A stretch of DNA of 64,000 nt from Pseudomonas chlororaphis subsp. aurantiaca (GTDB lineage: Bacteria > Pseudomonadota > Gammaproteobacteria > Pseudomonadales > Pseudomonadaceae): the NCBI RefSeq assembly GCF_013466605.1, contig NZ_CP059162.1:4836001-4900000 (forward strand), written 5' to 3'. Shown here in pieces: positions 28,958 to 37,838 of the stretch. Position 1 is the first letter of the stretch. Every line of letters starts with the position of its first letter. A model generated the notes under the pieces. The model had not been told where the DNA came from, searched no databases, and saw only the letters and a list, made by a program, of their open reading frames with translations. Made by a program: the position numbers and the translations under genes.

Positions 28958-30322
28958 ATGAACACACAACTCAAACCAACGCTGGGCACGCTGCATTTAT
29001 GGGGGATCGCGGTCGGGCTGGTGATCTCCGGGGAATACTTCGGCTGGAGTTATGGCTGGGGTGTCGCCGGCACCCTGGGCTTTCTGCTGACCTCGCTGAT
29101 GGTCGCGGCCATGTACACCTGTTTCATCTTCAGCTTCACCGAGCTGACCACCGCCATTCCCCATGCCGGCGGACCCTTTGCCTACAGCCGCCGGGCCTTC
29201 GGTGAAAAAGGCGGGCTGATCGCCGGACTGGCGACCCTGATCGAATTCGTCTTCGCGCCACCGGCCATTGCCCTGGCGATCGGTGCCTACCTGAATGTGC
29301 AGTTCCCGGCCCTGGACCCGAAGCATGCGGCGGTCGGTGCCTATATCGTGTTCATGGGGCTGAATATTCTCGGGGTCAAACTCGCCGCCACCTTCGAGCT
29401 GGTGGTCTGCGTACTGGCGGTGGCGGAACTGCTGGTGTTCATGGGCGTGGTCGCGCCGGCGTTCAGCTTCAGCAATTTCGCCCTCAACGGCTGGGCGGGC
29501 TCGGACACCTTCGGCGCGCCGGCGATTGCCGGGATGTTCGCGGCGATTCCATTCGCCATCTGGTTCTTCCTCGCCATCGAAGGCGCAGCCATGGCCGCCG
29601 AGGAAGCCAAGGACCCGAAACGCACCATCCCCAAGGCTTACATCAGCGGCATTCTGACCCTGGTGCTGCTGGCCATGGGTGTGATGTTCTTCGCTGGCGG
29701 CGTGGGCGACTGGCGCGCCCTGTCGAACATCAACGACCCGCTGCCCCAGGCAATGAAAGCCGTGGTCGGGGACAACTCCGGCTGGCTGCATATGCTGGTA
29801 TGGATCGGCCTGTTCGGCCTGGTGGCGAGCTTCCACGGCATCATTCTTGGCTACTCGCGGCAGTTCTTCGCCCTCGCCCGCGCCGGCTATCTGCCGGCGT
29901 CGCTGGCCAAGTTGTCGCGCTTCCAGACGCCACATCGCGCCATCATCGCCGGCGGCCTGATCGGCATCGCCGCCATCTACAGCGATGGCCTGATCAACCT
30001 GGGCGGCATGACCCTGACCGCGGCGATGATCACCATGGCCGTTTTCGGCGCCATCGTGATGTACATCATGAGCATGCTCAGTCTGTTCAAGCTGCGCAGG
30101 GTCGAGCCGCACCTGGAACGCACCTTCCGCGCCCCGGGCTACCCGCTGGTCCCGGCCATTGCCCTGGCACTGGCCGTGGTCTGCCTGGTGGCCATGGCCT
30201 GGTTCAACAGCCTGATCGGCCTGATCTTCCTCGGTTTCATGGCCGCCGGTTTCGTCTACTTCCAACTGACCGCACAACTGCGTGCCAATGCGCCGGCGGA
30301 TGCGATGCTGACCGGGCTCTGA
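28958..30322 (+). CDS. eat: Ethanolamine permease (APC superfamily)
   Basis: A 454-residue inner-membrane transporter with about twelve hydrophobic segments. The sequence begins LGTLHLWGIAVGLVISGEYFGWSYGW and contains the conserved FTELTTAIPHAGGPFAYSRRAFG, both typical of the ethanolamine permease branch of amino-acid/polyamine transporters. No ethanolamine ammonia-lyase genes lie in the window, so substrate assignment rests on family alone. The start at 28958 has GGGAG upstream. Confidence 0.85.
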   Translation: MNTQLKPTLGTLHLWGIAVGLVISGEYFGWSYGWGVAGTLGFLLTSLMVAAMYTCFIFSFTELTTAIPHAGGPFAYSRRAFGEKGGLIAGLATLIEFVFAPPAIALAIGAYLNVQFPALDPKHAAVGAYIVFMGLNILGVKLAATFELVVCVLAVAELLVFMGVVAPAFSFSNFALNGWAGSDTFGAPAIAGMFAAIPFAIWFFLAIEGAAMAAEEAKDPKRTIPKAYISGILTLVLLAMGVMFFAGGVGDWRALSNINDPLPQAMKAVVGDNSGWLHMLVWIGLFGLVASFHGIILGYSRQFFALARAGYLPASLAKLSRFQTPHRAIIAGGLIGIAAIYSDGLINLGGMTLTAAMITMAVFGAIVMYIMSMLSLFKLRRVEPHLERTFRAPGYPLVPAIALALAVVCLVAMAWFNSLIGLIFLGFMAAGFVYFQLTAQLRANAPADAMLTGL

Positions 30323-30500
30323 GTGAGTAGCATGTCTCTGTAATTGGCTTGCGTAGCCACATGGAAGATTGATGCAAGAGAGGTTACCGGGGCAGATCAG
30401 GCCTACAATGGAACCACTGCGAAACGCTGTAACTCGAAGTGGTATGGCAGCTTGACGGGCGAAACTCCTCGCCCGCCGGTATGCCCTCAAGGAGAGCCCT

Positions 30501-30668
30501 ATGCCCTGGTATGCCTGGTTGATTCTGATCGTTGCAATCGGCTCGATCGTTGGCGGTTTGATGATGTTGCGCGACACCGCCAACAAGGTGGAACTGACCG
30601 ATGAGCAACGCAAGCGCGTTGCTGAGCGCAACGCGGAAGCGGACGCCAAGGACGCGCAGGACCGCTGA
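30501..30668 (+). CDS. DUF2897 family small membrane protein
   Basis: A 55-residue protein with one membrane helix (about 5-24, AWLILIVAIGSIVGGLMML) and a charged cytoplasmic tail (LTDEQRKRVAERNAEADAKD). The start has an AAGGAGAG ribosome site and an intrinsic terminator follows the stop. The function is unknown. Confidence 0.82.
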   Translation: MPWYAWLILIVAIGSIVGGLMMLRDTANKVELTDEQRKRVAERNAEADAKDAQDR

Positions 30669-30686
30669 CTGGATAACCCGATCGAA

Positions 30687-30724
30687 CAGCCCCGCCCTTC
30701 ACACAATGGCGGGGCTTTTTATTT
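30687..30724 (+). terminator. Rho-independent terminator after the DUF2897 gene
   Basis: The arms agccccgcc and ggcggggct are followed by five T. Converging transcription from the DUF1989 gene ends nearby. Confidence 0.85.
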
Positions 30725-30735
30725 CCTCAGCGGCA

Positions 30736-31587
30736 TTATTTCTCCCAGGCAGCCTTGGCGATATGCAGGCCATGCAAACCTTTGTAGGCAGCCCGCTCTG
30801 GCTGGCTCCAGCCTTCGAGCAATGCTTCGTCGAGCCGATAGATTTCCACGCCCAACGGCCGACAGACACTGAGTGGATCCTGAGCCTCCGGCCCCCACAT
30901 GGGTAGCGACAGGTCGCCGCCCGGGCAGGTCGACAGCGCACACAACAGATCGATTTCGGCAAAGAACTCCAGGTAATCGCCCTTCTGCGCAGGACAGGCC
31001 TTCATGAAATACATGTCGTCATGATTGAGGCCTGTGCATTGGAAGATATTCAGCACATCGTGCACATCGAACTCGGTCAGGCCGTGGGGCAGGACTGCAC
31101 GTGTCAGGTTGGAGTGGCAATGGTGATGGAAGTCCTCCCCGGTGAGCATGCGGTTCACGTAGGGGTCGCAGCGTGTGCCGAGCAGGTCGTGCAAGCGCCC
31201 GCCATGTTCGTCGATACCGTAACCGGCCAGGCTGTCATCGGTGATGGTCACCAGTGGCCGCAGGAACGGCAGGTTCGACCACAGCCGGTCATGGGTACTG
31301 ACATGCGCGCCCTGCAACTGTCGGGTACGCGCCGCCCACAAACGCTCTCGCGGATCGTTGGCATTCCAGACGTTGAAGTCCCCGACCTGCGGGCCAGCCG
31401 GCGTGGTCACCCGGAACACGTGCCCAGCCGGCACATGCCAGGCGCGCCCGGTGCGGATCGGCACCTCGAATTGCTCGATCAAGGTGCGTTGGTCCTTGCT
31501 GTCGCGGACCCGCTCATAAAAAGCCGTGTCCACCTGCAGGGCCGAGCCTTTGCTGACCTGATATGCCGCGGGATAGTCTTTGTACAT
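30736..31587 (-). CDS. DUF1989 (urea carboxylase-associated family) protein
   Basis: A 283-residue cupin-like protein. It shows the family core GRAWHVPAGHVFRVTTPAGPQVGDFNVWNANDPRERLW, a possible metal site in EDFHHHCHSN, and CxxxLSTCPGGDLS near the C terminus. Relatives sit beside urea carboxylase or act in degradation of nitrogen compounds. The GntR-type gene just upstream, same strand and 15 bases away, probably controls it. Confidence 0.85.
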   Translation of the reverse strand: MYKDYPAAYQVSKGSALQVDTAFYERVRDSKDQRTLIEQFEVPIRTGRAWHVPAGHVFRVTTPAGPQVGDFNVWNANDPRERLWAARTRQLQGAHVSTHDRLWSNLPFLRPLVTITDDSLAGYGIDEHGGRLHDLLGTRCDPYVNRMLTGEDFHHHCHSNLTRAVLPHGLTEFDVHDVLNIFQCTGLNHDDMYFMKACPAQKGDYLEFFAEIDLLCALSTCPGGDLSLPMWGPEAQDPLSVCRPLGVEIYRLDEALLEGWSQPERAAYKGLHGLHIAKAAWEK

Positions 31588-31602
31588 GGTTGAAACCCTC
31601 GA

Positions 31603-32256
31603 TCAGTGGTGGGAAGAGTGGCTAAGGATGTCGAGCAACAGCCGTTCGGAATCGTCCAGGTAAACCGCCAGGGTCTCGCCGACGGCCTGCTTGTCGCCAT
31701 CGGCGAGCAAGTCATGGATCTGCCGGTCCCGGGCCAGCCAGGGCGACTGGAAACGCTGCTCGTCAGGGGCGGCACAGAACACCAGGCGCAGCTGCGCCAC
31801 GACGTTGGTGAAGAACTCGTCGAACAAGGGGCTGCGCATCAGCCCGACGATGTGTTGATGAAACGCCAGGCTGTGAGTGCCCACCGAGCGCCAGTCCTCG
31901 CGCTCGCGGGCGAGTTCGCTGGCCTCGATAGCCTCGAGCATTCGATCGGACTGGTAGTCGCGCAACGGTTTGCTGGAGGCAATGGCCTGTAACTCCAGGG
32001 TACGACGCACCTGGAACAGGTCACGCACCTCATCAATCCCCAACTGTCGCACCGTGACGCCTTTGTTGCGTGCGTAGCGGGTCAGGCCTTCCTGCCCCAG
32101 ACGATGCAAGGCCTCGCGGATGGTGTTGCGCGAGGCGTTGTAGGCGGACACCAGATCGCCTTCCACCAGGGCCATGCCCGGCAACAGGCGACCGCCGATG
32201 ATATCGGCACGTAACTCCAGGGTTATCTGGTCAGCCAGGGACAATACGTTGCTCAT
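31603..32256 (-). CDS. GntR-family transcriptional regulator (FadR/FCD subgroup)
   Basis: A 217-residue regulator. The N-terminal winged helix (about 8-70) has PGMALVEGDLVSAYNASRNTIREALHRLGQEGL. The C-terminal all-helical FCD domain contains the metal/ligand residues of HSLAFHQHIV and DRQIHDLLADGD. It forms an operon with the DUF1989 gene. A 15-base palindrome lies just upstream of its start, and an insertion sequence sits 90 bases upstream. Confidence 0.9.
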   Translation of the reverse strand: MSNVLSLADQITLELRADIIGGRLLPGMALVEGDLVSAYNASRNTIREALHRLGQEGLTRYARNKGVTVRQLGIDEVRDLFQVRRTLELQAIASSKPLRDYQSDRMLEAIEASELAREREDWRSVGTHSLAFHQHIVGLMRSPLFDEFFTNVVAQLRLVFCAAPDEQRFQSPWLARDRQIHDLLADGDKQAVGETLAVYLDDSERLLLDILSHSSHH

Positions 32257-32270
32257 GAATATCGCCTTGC

Positions 32271-32285
32271 GATTGTTGAACAATC
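32271..32285. promoter_or_regulatory. Candidate GntR operator, perfect 15-base palindrome
   Basis: The sequence gattgtt-g-aacaatc is 15 bases before the gntR start. It has the length and symmetry of FadR/FCD operators, suggesting autoregulation. Confidence 0.55.
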
Positions 32286-32340
32286 CATGGACATCCAATA
32301 ATCACTATTCATGCCAACTGATACTGGGCTCACCGGCAAA

Positions 32341-32345
32341 CCATG
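32341..32345. repeat. Target-site duplication, left copy (CCATG)
   Basis: The same five bases recur at 33673-33677 directly beyond the other end of the insertion sequence. Confidence 0.85.
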
Positions 32346-32382
32346 TGGACTTGCCCCTACAAAACCGGACACCAACTCCCCG

Positions 32383-33258
32383 TTAAATTGATGCTGGCGC
32401 CAAGCGCCTGAACTCCCTCGGTGAACGGTAATTCAAGGCGCTGTGCGGATGCTGCTCGTTGTAATGCTCGAAGGCAATTGCCAAGTTACGCAACGCCGTT
32501 TCTCGATCCGGCTTGGGCATGTGCGCCACGTAGTCACGCTTGATCGTCTTCACGAAGCTCTCGGCCATGCCGTTGCTCTGCGGGCTGCGCACCGGGGTGG
32601 TCACCGGCTGCAAGCCGATCTGTCGAGCAAACAGGCGTGTCTGTTCGGCGGTGTACGCCGAGCCGTTGTCGCTTAGCCATTGCACCGGCGTGACGGGCAG
32701 TTGATCACCAAAGCGCTTCTCCACGCTTTCCAGCATCAAGTCGCGGATATCATCGCCGCTGTACCCGGTCGGGCTCGCGACCCAGCCGATGGCCTCGCGA
32801 TCACAGCAGTCCAGGGCGAAGGTCACGCTCAGTTTGGCCCCGTCCTCGCAGCGGAACTCAAAGCCGTCCGAGCACCAACGCGTATCGCTGGTTTTCACCG
32901 CAATACGGCCTTCGTGCCGACGCGGCACGCCGGGCTGTTTGAGTCGACGTTCCAACAGCAAGTTGTGATCACGCATGACCCGGTAAACTCGTTTCACGTT
33001 GATCGCCGGCAGCGACTGGGTTTCACGGGCGCGACGCAGCAATCCCCAGACACGACGGTAGCCATAGCTGGGAAGCTCGCTGACCTGTTGCTGGATTTCG
33101 ACCACCAGCGCAGCATCGTCCACAGGCCTACTTCGCCGTACTTTGGGCGATACCGATTGCTTGATTCGAACCGTTAATTGCGAGCGCGCCACACCGAGAC
33201 ATTCGCTGACCAGCTTCACTGGTCGTCCCCCGGCAACAAGGGTGAGTGCGCAATCCAT
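32383..33258 (-). CDS. IS3-family (IS2 group) transposase OrfB with DDE domain
   Basis: A 291-residue catalytic part. An N-terminal helix-turn-helix-like segment and the HTH_21 region ([15 protein letters not shown]) precede the rve integrase core with the acidic residues in [18 protein letters not shown] and [12 protein letters not shown]. It is expressed as an OrfAB fusion by a -1 frameshift: the frames overlap by 43 bases and the offset is -1, with an AAAA run just at the OrfB start. It is very similar in layout to InsD of IS2. Confidence 0.95.
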   Translation of the reverse strand: MDCALTLVAGGRPVKLVSECLGVARSQLTVRIKQSVSPKVRRSRPVDDAALVVEIQQQVSELPSYGYRRVWGLLRRARETQSLPAINVKRVYRVMRDHNLLLERRLKQPGVPRRHEGRIAVKTSDTRWCSDGFEFRCEDGAKLSVTFALDCCDREAIGWVASPTGYSGDDIRDLMLESVEKRFGDQLPVTPVQWLSDNGSAYTAEQTRLFARQIGLQPVTTPVRSPQSNGMAESFVKTIKRDYVAHMPKPDRETALRNLAIAFEHYNEQHPHSALNYRSPREFRRLAPASI

Positions 33259-33608
33259 TTTCGCGACCGGGCGATCTCCACGGCCTCTTTGAGGATTTCG
33301 GCTTCCATCGTTTTCTTGCCCAGCATCCGTTGCAGTTCACGGATCTGCTTGAGCGCATCGCTCAGCTCGGAGGCAGGCACCACGGCTTCGCCAGCACTGA
33401 CCGCCGACAGGCTGCCGTCCTGATACAGCTTGCGCCACAAGAACAGCTGATTGGCATTGATGCCGTTGCGCCGAGCGACGACCGACACACTTTGTCCTGG
33501 CTCAAGGCTCTCGCGAACCATGGCCAGCTTTTGCTCTGGGCTCCAGCGGCGCCGCCGCTCCTGGCCCAAAAGCTCCCCACTCTTATCGTTGCTGTTAGTC
33601 ATAAACAT
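33216..33608 (-). CDS. IS3-family (IS2 group) transposase OrfA
   Basis: A 130-residue DNA-binding part. It has the helix-turn-helix [45 protein letters not shown] and a C-terminal leucine-zipper-like helix ([32 protein letters not shown]). An ATG two codons further in (33602) is an alternative start. Confidence 0.93.
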   Translation of the reverse strand: MFMTNSNDKSGELLGQERRRRWSPEQKLAMVRESLEPGQSVSVVARRNGINANQLFLWRKLYQDGSLSAVSAGEAVVPASELSDALKQIRELQRMLGKKTMEAEILKEAVEIARSRKWIAHSPLLPGDDQ

Positions 33609-33672
33609 AACCGTTTGCCTATCCCTTATCGTAAGGGGGAAACAGTGTCCTGTCTTTCATGGGGCTCGTTCA

Positions 33673-33677
33673 CCATG
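33673..33677. repeat. Target-site duplication, right copy (CCATG)
   Basis: Exact copy of 32341-32345, abutting the outer end of the right inverted repeat. Confidence 0.85.
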
Positions 33678-33784
33678 ACTTTCTAGTCATTCAGTGGGGA
33701 AAATGAGGTTTCTGGGGTTAAAAGTGCAATCCCCCTCCCTTCAACCTTGGGTAAGATGACTCCCTAGCTGTGGAGACTTCCCCG

Positions 33785-34351
33785 ATGCGTTACTCGCAAG
33801 ACCATAAAGCCCAAACCCATCAACGCATCATCAAGGAAGCCGCCGAGCGCTTTCGGCGCGACGGCATCGGCGCGACAGGCCTGCAACCGCTGATGAAAGC
33901 CCTGGGCCTGACCCATGGCGGTTTTTACTCGCATTTCAAATCCAAGGACGATCTGGTCGAAAAAGCCCTGCAGGCCGCGGCCGCAGAACTCGATGCCCAC
34001 TGCACCACACTGTTTGCCCAGCAACAGCCACTGCAGGCCTTTATCGACAGCTACCTGTCCGAGTGGCATCAGACCTCTCCCGGTCAAGGCTGCCCGCTGC
34101 CCACCATGTCTTCGGAACTGGGCCTGCGCGGGCAAGCCAGCCCCACCACCGATGCGGTGCTCAATGCCCGACTCGCGCAGGTAGAGGCCAATCTCGAGGG
34201 AGAAAATGCCGCCGACCAGAGCCTGGTGATCATGTCGACCCTGGTCGGGGCCCTGGTGCTGTCACGCAGTGTCGAGAACCCCGACCTGGCCAAACGGATA
34301 CTGGAGGTAACACGCGAGCATCTGAAAAAGCAGGATGGGCAGGCGGAGTGA
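33785..34351 (+). CDS. TetR/AcrR-family transcriptional regulator
   Basis: A 188-residue repressor-type protein. The N-terminal helix-turn-helix (about 10-58) reads RIIKEAAERFRRDGIGATGLQPLMKALGLTHGGFYSHFKSKDDLVEKAL; the rest is an all-helical ligand domain with GCPLPTMSSELG. The ATG at 33785 follows GGAG. It converges on the short-chain dehydrogenase gene, a frequent regulator-target pairing, though here the target is only inferred. Confidence 0.9.
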   Translation: MRYSQDHKAQTHQRIIKEAAERFRRDGIGATGLQPLMKALGLTHGGFYSHFKSKDDLVEKALQAAAAELDAHCTTLFAQQQPLQAFIDSYLSEWHQTSPGQGCPLPTMSSELGLRGQASPTTDAVLNARLAQVEANLEGENAADQSLVIMSTLVGALVLSRSVENPDLAKRILEVTREHLKKQDGQAE

Positions 34352-34379
34352 ACCGCACCACCCTCCGGCCTCGACACGG

Positions 34380-35174
34380 TTATTTGTAGCGAGCAGCCGC
34401 GCTGCTTTTCGACAGGTTGGGCCCCAGGGCAAAACGCGCAGCCACGAAGGCGTCCCAATCAGCCGAGTCGGGTAGCGAGGGGATGGTGATCAACTCACCC
34501 TGGTCAAAACCGGCCAGAGCCGCATCCACCATCTCGGTGGCGTCCATAACCATTTCGGCTGGAATCCCCTGGGCGTCTATACCCGAGCGTTCCCAGATCT
34601 CAGTGCGGGTTACCCCGGGCAATACCGCCTGGACCTGCACGCCTTTACCGTCCAGTTCCGCAGCAAGCGACTGAGTCAGGCTCAGGACATAGGCCTTGGT
34701 CGCACTGTAGGTCGCATTAAAACGCTCGGGAATCAGCGCCACCACCGAAGCGATATTGATGATCGCCCCTCTTCCCGCTGCCGAGAAGCTGGCGGCAGCA
34801 GCGGCAGCCAGACGAGTGACCGCGATCACATTGAGCTGGATCATCGCCTCTAACTGATCCGCATCGGCAACGGCCAGGCTTCCGTCGGCAGCGATACCGG
34901 CATTATTCAGCAACAGACTGATACTCGAGTCGGAACGCAATCGCTGCTCGACCTTCAACACATCGGCCTTGAGCGTCAGATCGGCTTTCAACACTTCAAC
35001 CTGCACCTTGTGCTCGGCCCGCAGCCGGGTAGCCGCGGTTTGCAGGCGCTGCTCATCTCGTGCAACTAGCAACAGATCGTAACCACGAGCGGCCAACCGC
35101 TCGGCATAAACCGCACCGATGCCAGATGAAGCACCGGTGACAAGTGCCAGCCCCTTGGGGGAAATCGAGTTCAT
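34380..35174 (-). CDS. SDR-family NAD(P)-dependent oxidoreductase
   Basis: A 264-residue classical short-chain dehydrogenase. It has the cofactor motif TGASSGIG (14-21), NNAGI, the catalytic Ser in INIASV, and YSATK. Arg residues after the second beta strand (VARDEQRL) favour NADPH. The substrate is unknown. Two palindromes lie about 95-125 bases upstream and may bind a regulator. Confidence 0.9.
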   Translation of the reverse strand: MNSISPKGLALVTGASSGIGAVYAERLAARGYDLLLVARDEQRLQTAATRLRAEHKVQVEVLKADLTLKADVLKVEQRLRSDSSISLLLNNAGIAADGSLAVADADQLEAMIQLNVIAVTRLAAAAAASFSAAGRGAIINIASVVALIPERFNATYSATKAYVLSLTQSLAAELDGKGVQVQAVLPGVTRTEIWERSGIDAQGIPAEMVMDATEMVDAALAGFDQGELITIPSLPDSADWDAFVAARFALGPNLSKSSAAARYK

Positions 35175-35268
35175 AACGGCTCTCCAGAAAAGTGCTTGAG
35201 TAGGGAAAGAGAAGGAATTGATACGCTGCTTGGGAAGCGGTTTGATTATAGTCATAATTCAATAAAAT

Positions 35269-35299
35269 ATTACGATCGTAATTCTATCGAAGCGATAGA
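35269..35299. promoter_or_regulatory. Two adjacent palindromes upstream of the SDR gene
   Basis: The 14-base perfect palindrome attacgatcgtaat occupies 35269-35282. Next to it tctatcg-aag-cgataga occupies 35283-35299. This tandem arrangement suits a dimeric regulator of the TetR or HxlR type. The TetR gene on the far side of the SDR gene is the obvious candidate, but its own upstream region lacks the motif. Confidence 0.45.
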
Positions 35300-35348
35300 C
35301 AACATTGAATGGCGCAATCCTGCTTATGGTGTTTTGCGTACTAGAGCC

Positions 35349-35385
35349 CGAAAAACACAAGGCCGATCACTGATCGGCCTTGTGC
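35349..35385 (-). terminator. Rho-independent terminator of the ComEA-like gene
   Basis: The stem cacaaggccgatca/tgatcggccttgtg is nearly continuous and is followed on the minus strand by a T run. Confidence 0.9.
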
Positions 35386-35398
35386 ATGAATTGAAGCG

Positions 35399-35731
35399 TC
35401 AGTTGACCTTCAATTTTTCCCGGTTGCTTTCCAGAATCGCCTTGCCGATGCCCTTGACCTCGAGCAGTTCGTCCACCGAGGTAAAAGGTCCATTGCTCTC
35501 ACGATATTTAACGATCGCTTGCGCCTTGACCGCACCAATGCCGGACAGCTCACGCTGCAAGGCCGCTGCATCGGCGGTGTTCAGATCGATCTTGCTCGCT
35601 TGCTCCGAAGAAGCCACCTGCGCCACTGCCGGAGCCTTGGCCTCGGTATTGACCGCTGGTGCTGCGTAGGTAATGGAAGAAAGACTGGCCATCAGAGCGA
35701 AGACCAGAGAGGGGAAATAAGCGATACGCAT
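35399..35731 (-). CDS. ComEA-like helix-hairpin-helix DNA-binding protein
   Basis: A 110-residue exported protein. A signal peptide (1-23) is followed by a short Ala/Glu linker and a double helix-hairpin-helix domain (about 47-109; KIDLNTADAAALQRELSGIGAVKAQAIV and FTSVDELLEVKGIGKAIL). In competent bacteria ComEA binds incoming DNA in the periplasm. It is a single gene here, common in Pseudomonas, next to wbpM. Confidence 0.9.
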   Translation of the reverse strand: MRIAYFPSLVFALMASLSSITYAAPAVNTEAKAPAVAQVASSEQASKIDLNTADAAALQRELSGIGAVKAQAIVKYRESNGPFTSVDELLEVKGIGKAILESNREKLKVN

Positions 35732-35843
35732 AAGTGACACTCCATCACATCGATTAGGAAAAGCAGCTTTTCCAAAGCTGCTCTCCAAACCTAGGCGGTG
35801 CCACGGGCAAGTCAAAAGTGACTGGGTTACAACGTATGTAAGC

Positions 35844-37838
35844 TCAGGGTTCGAGGCGACGCTGCTGGTAAATCCAGTCGACAATATCGCCATCCGGGGT
35901 GTAACCGCTGACAGTCTCGCGCAGCAGTTGCCGAACCCTGGAATAGTCATCCTGCTCAACGGCCGCCAGTAATTCCGCCAGCTTGGCTTTCAGCAAGTCC
36001 CAAGGCAGATGATCCTCACTGGCGCTCATGATCATCGGGTGCTGAGTGGCAGAAACGTTGTCGCCAATCAGTAACTCTTCGTAAAGCTTTTCGCCCGGGC
36101 GCAAGCCCGTGAACTCGATGGCGATGTCGCCCTGGGGGTTCCTCTCCGAACGAATACTCAACCCAGAGAGGTGAATCATCTTCTCGGCCAGCTCGACAAT
36201 CCTCACCGGCTCACCCATGTCCAACACAAACACATCGCCGCCCTGCCCCATGGAACCGGCCTGAATCACCAGTTGCGCCGCCTCGGGGATGGTCATGAAG
36301 TAACGGGTGATCTTCGGATGGGTAACGGTCAGTGGACCACCAGATTTGATCTGGCTGTGGAACAACGGAATTACCGAGCCTGAAGACCCCAGCACATTGC
36401 CAAAACGCACCATGGTGAAACGGGTTTTGTTGACACGCGATACGTTGGCCTTGTCGCCGAACAGAACCGGTGCGATTTCACGACTTAGAGCCTGTAGGGT
36501 CAATTCAGCGAGACGCTTGGTGCTCCCCATCACATTGGTTGGGCGTACCGCCTTGTCGGTGGAAATCAGCACAAAGTTGGCCACGCCGGCCTGTAATGCA
36601 GCCTGAGCAGTGTTGAGCGTACCCATCACATTATTCAGGACGCCTTCGGAAATATTGTGCTCGACCATCGGCACATGCTTGTAGGCCGCCGCGTGATAGA
36701 CCGTATCGACATTCCAGGTCTTCATCACATCCAGCAGCTTATGCGGATTGCGGATCGAGCCAAGAATAGGCAGCAACCGAACAGGCGACGACTCGCGGGA
36801 GAGACGCTGTTCGAGTTCCGACAGGATGTTGTAGAGATTGAACTCACTGTGATCGAACAACAGGAGCGTGGTCGGTCCCAACGAAAAGATCTGCCGGCAG
36901 AGCTCGGCCCCGATCGAACCGCCTGCGCCGGTCACCAGAACCGTCTTGCCCTTGATACAACGGGCCAGCAGGTCAGGCTGAGCAGGTACAGCATCGCGCC
37001 CTAGCAAGTCTGCAATATCGACTTCCTGAATATCGTCGACCTTCACACGCCCGCTGGCCAGGTCGGTGAAATTCGGAACACTGCGCACATGGAGCGGAAA
37101 ACCCTCAAGCAGATTGAGAATTTCCCGGCGCCGCGCACGAGTCGACGACGGCAATGCCAAGAGAATTTCCTGAGCGCCGGTTACCTCAATCATCTGTTGG
37201 ATGTGCTTGGGCTTGTAAACCTGCAGGCCAGCAATGGAGCGATCCGCAATACTCGGATCATCATCGACAAAAGCCACGGGACGCATTACTCGCCCCATGC
37301 GCAGCGCCGCAACCAGCTGGTTGCCTGCAACGCCAGCACCATAAATGGCGACCTTGGTCAGCCCGTCATCGCGATTGGTAAACGGCACGTGTTGGGCTGC
37401 GGTGAACCAGTCGCCCATGAAATACTGGCGCATGCAGAGACGTAGGCCGCCGATGATGACGAGGCTTAACCACCAGTAGTTGAAGATGATGGAGCGAGGG
37501 ACTACGGCCGAGTGGTTGCTGTACCAATAGACAATGACTGCCAAAATGAGTGATGAAAGACTGACAGCCTTGATGATGGCAATAAGCGCATCATTACCAA
37601 AATAGCGCATGACGGCCCGGTACATACCAAAACGGATGAAAAGTGGAATTGCAACGAGAGGAGCGCAGAGGAACAGCCAGAGATGTATTTTTAAGGGGTT
37701 GACCATCTCATCAATGCCTAGCCGTACTATAAACGCCAACCAGAGCGCAACCCAAACCAGGACAATGTCTGCAAAGACCTGAATCAGCCTTTTTTGTCTG
37801 CGAGGTAGGCCTAGCAAAAAAACACGTATTTTATCCAT
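35844..37838 (-). CDS. wbpM: WbpM-like nucleotide-sugar 4,6-dehydratase (polysaccharide biosynthesis protein)
   Basis: A 664-residue inner-membrane enzyme. Four membrane helices lie in the first 130 residues, then a CoA-binding-like Rossmann domain (IYGAGVAGNQL) and the large SDR dehydratase domain (VTGAGGSIGAELC, HAAAYKHVPMVEHN, STDKAVRPTNVMGSTKR). WbpM converts UDP-GlcNAc to the 4-keto-6-deoxy sugar used for QuiNAc/FucNAc in O-antigen. The ATG at 37838 has GAGGT close by. It stands at the usual end of the O-antigen locus. Confidence 0.93.
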   Translation of the reverse strand: MDKIRVFLLGLPRRQKRLIQVFADIVLVWVALWLAFIVRLGIDEMVNPLKIHLWLFLCAPLVAIPLFIRFGMYRAVMRYFGNDALIAIIKAVSLSSLILAVIVYWYSNHSAVVPRSIIFNYWWLSLVIIGGLRLCMRQYFMGDWFTAAQHVPFTNRDDGLTKVAIYGAGVAGNQLVAALRMGRVMRPVAFVDDDPSIADRSIAGLQVYKPKHIQQMIEVTGAQEILLALPSSTRARRREILNLLEGFPLHVRSVPNFTDLASGRVKVDDIQEVDIADLLGRDAVPAQPDLLARCIKGKTVLVTGAGGSIGAELCRQIFSLGPTTLLLFDHSEFNLYNILSELEQRLSRESSPVRLLPILGSIRNPHKLLDVMKTWNVDTVYHAAAYKHVPMVEHNISEGVLNNVMGTLNTAQAALQAGVANFVLISTDKAVRPTNVMGSTKRLAELTLQALSREIAPVLFGDKANVSRVNKTRFTMVRFGNVLGSSGSVIPLFHSQIKSGGPLTVTHPKITRYFMTIPEAAQLVIQAGSMGQGGDVFVLDMGEPVRIVELAEKMIHLSGLSIRSERNPQGDIAIEFTGLRPGEKLYEELLIGDNVSATQHPMIMSASEDHLPWDLLKAKLAELLAAVEQDDYSRVRQLLRETVSGYTPDGDIVDWIYQQRRLEP

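Larger units (their letters stand above)
32346..33672 (-). mobile_element. Complete IS3-family insertion sequence, IS2 group (1327 bp)
   Basis: The element encodes OrfA and OrfB in overlapping frames. Its ends are imperfect inverted repeats: the left begins TGGACTTGCCCC and contains GGACAC followed by TCCCC; the right, read inward on the minus strand, begins TGAACGAGCCCC and contains GGACAC and TCCCCC. The left end is very like the right end of IS2 as I remember it. It is flanked by the 5-bp duplication CCATG, the duplication length of the IS2 group. Both frames are open, so it may still be active. Confidence 0.93.

Noticed and set aside
32346..33672. A larger genomic island around the insertion sequence
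   Set aside because: The duplication CCATG shows a simple single-element insertion; no integrase, tRNA or attachment site is nearby.
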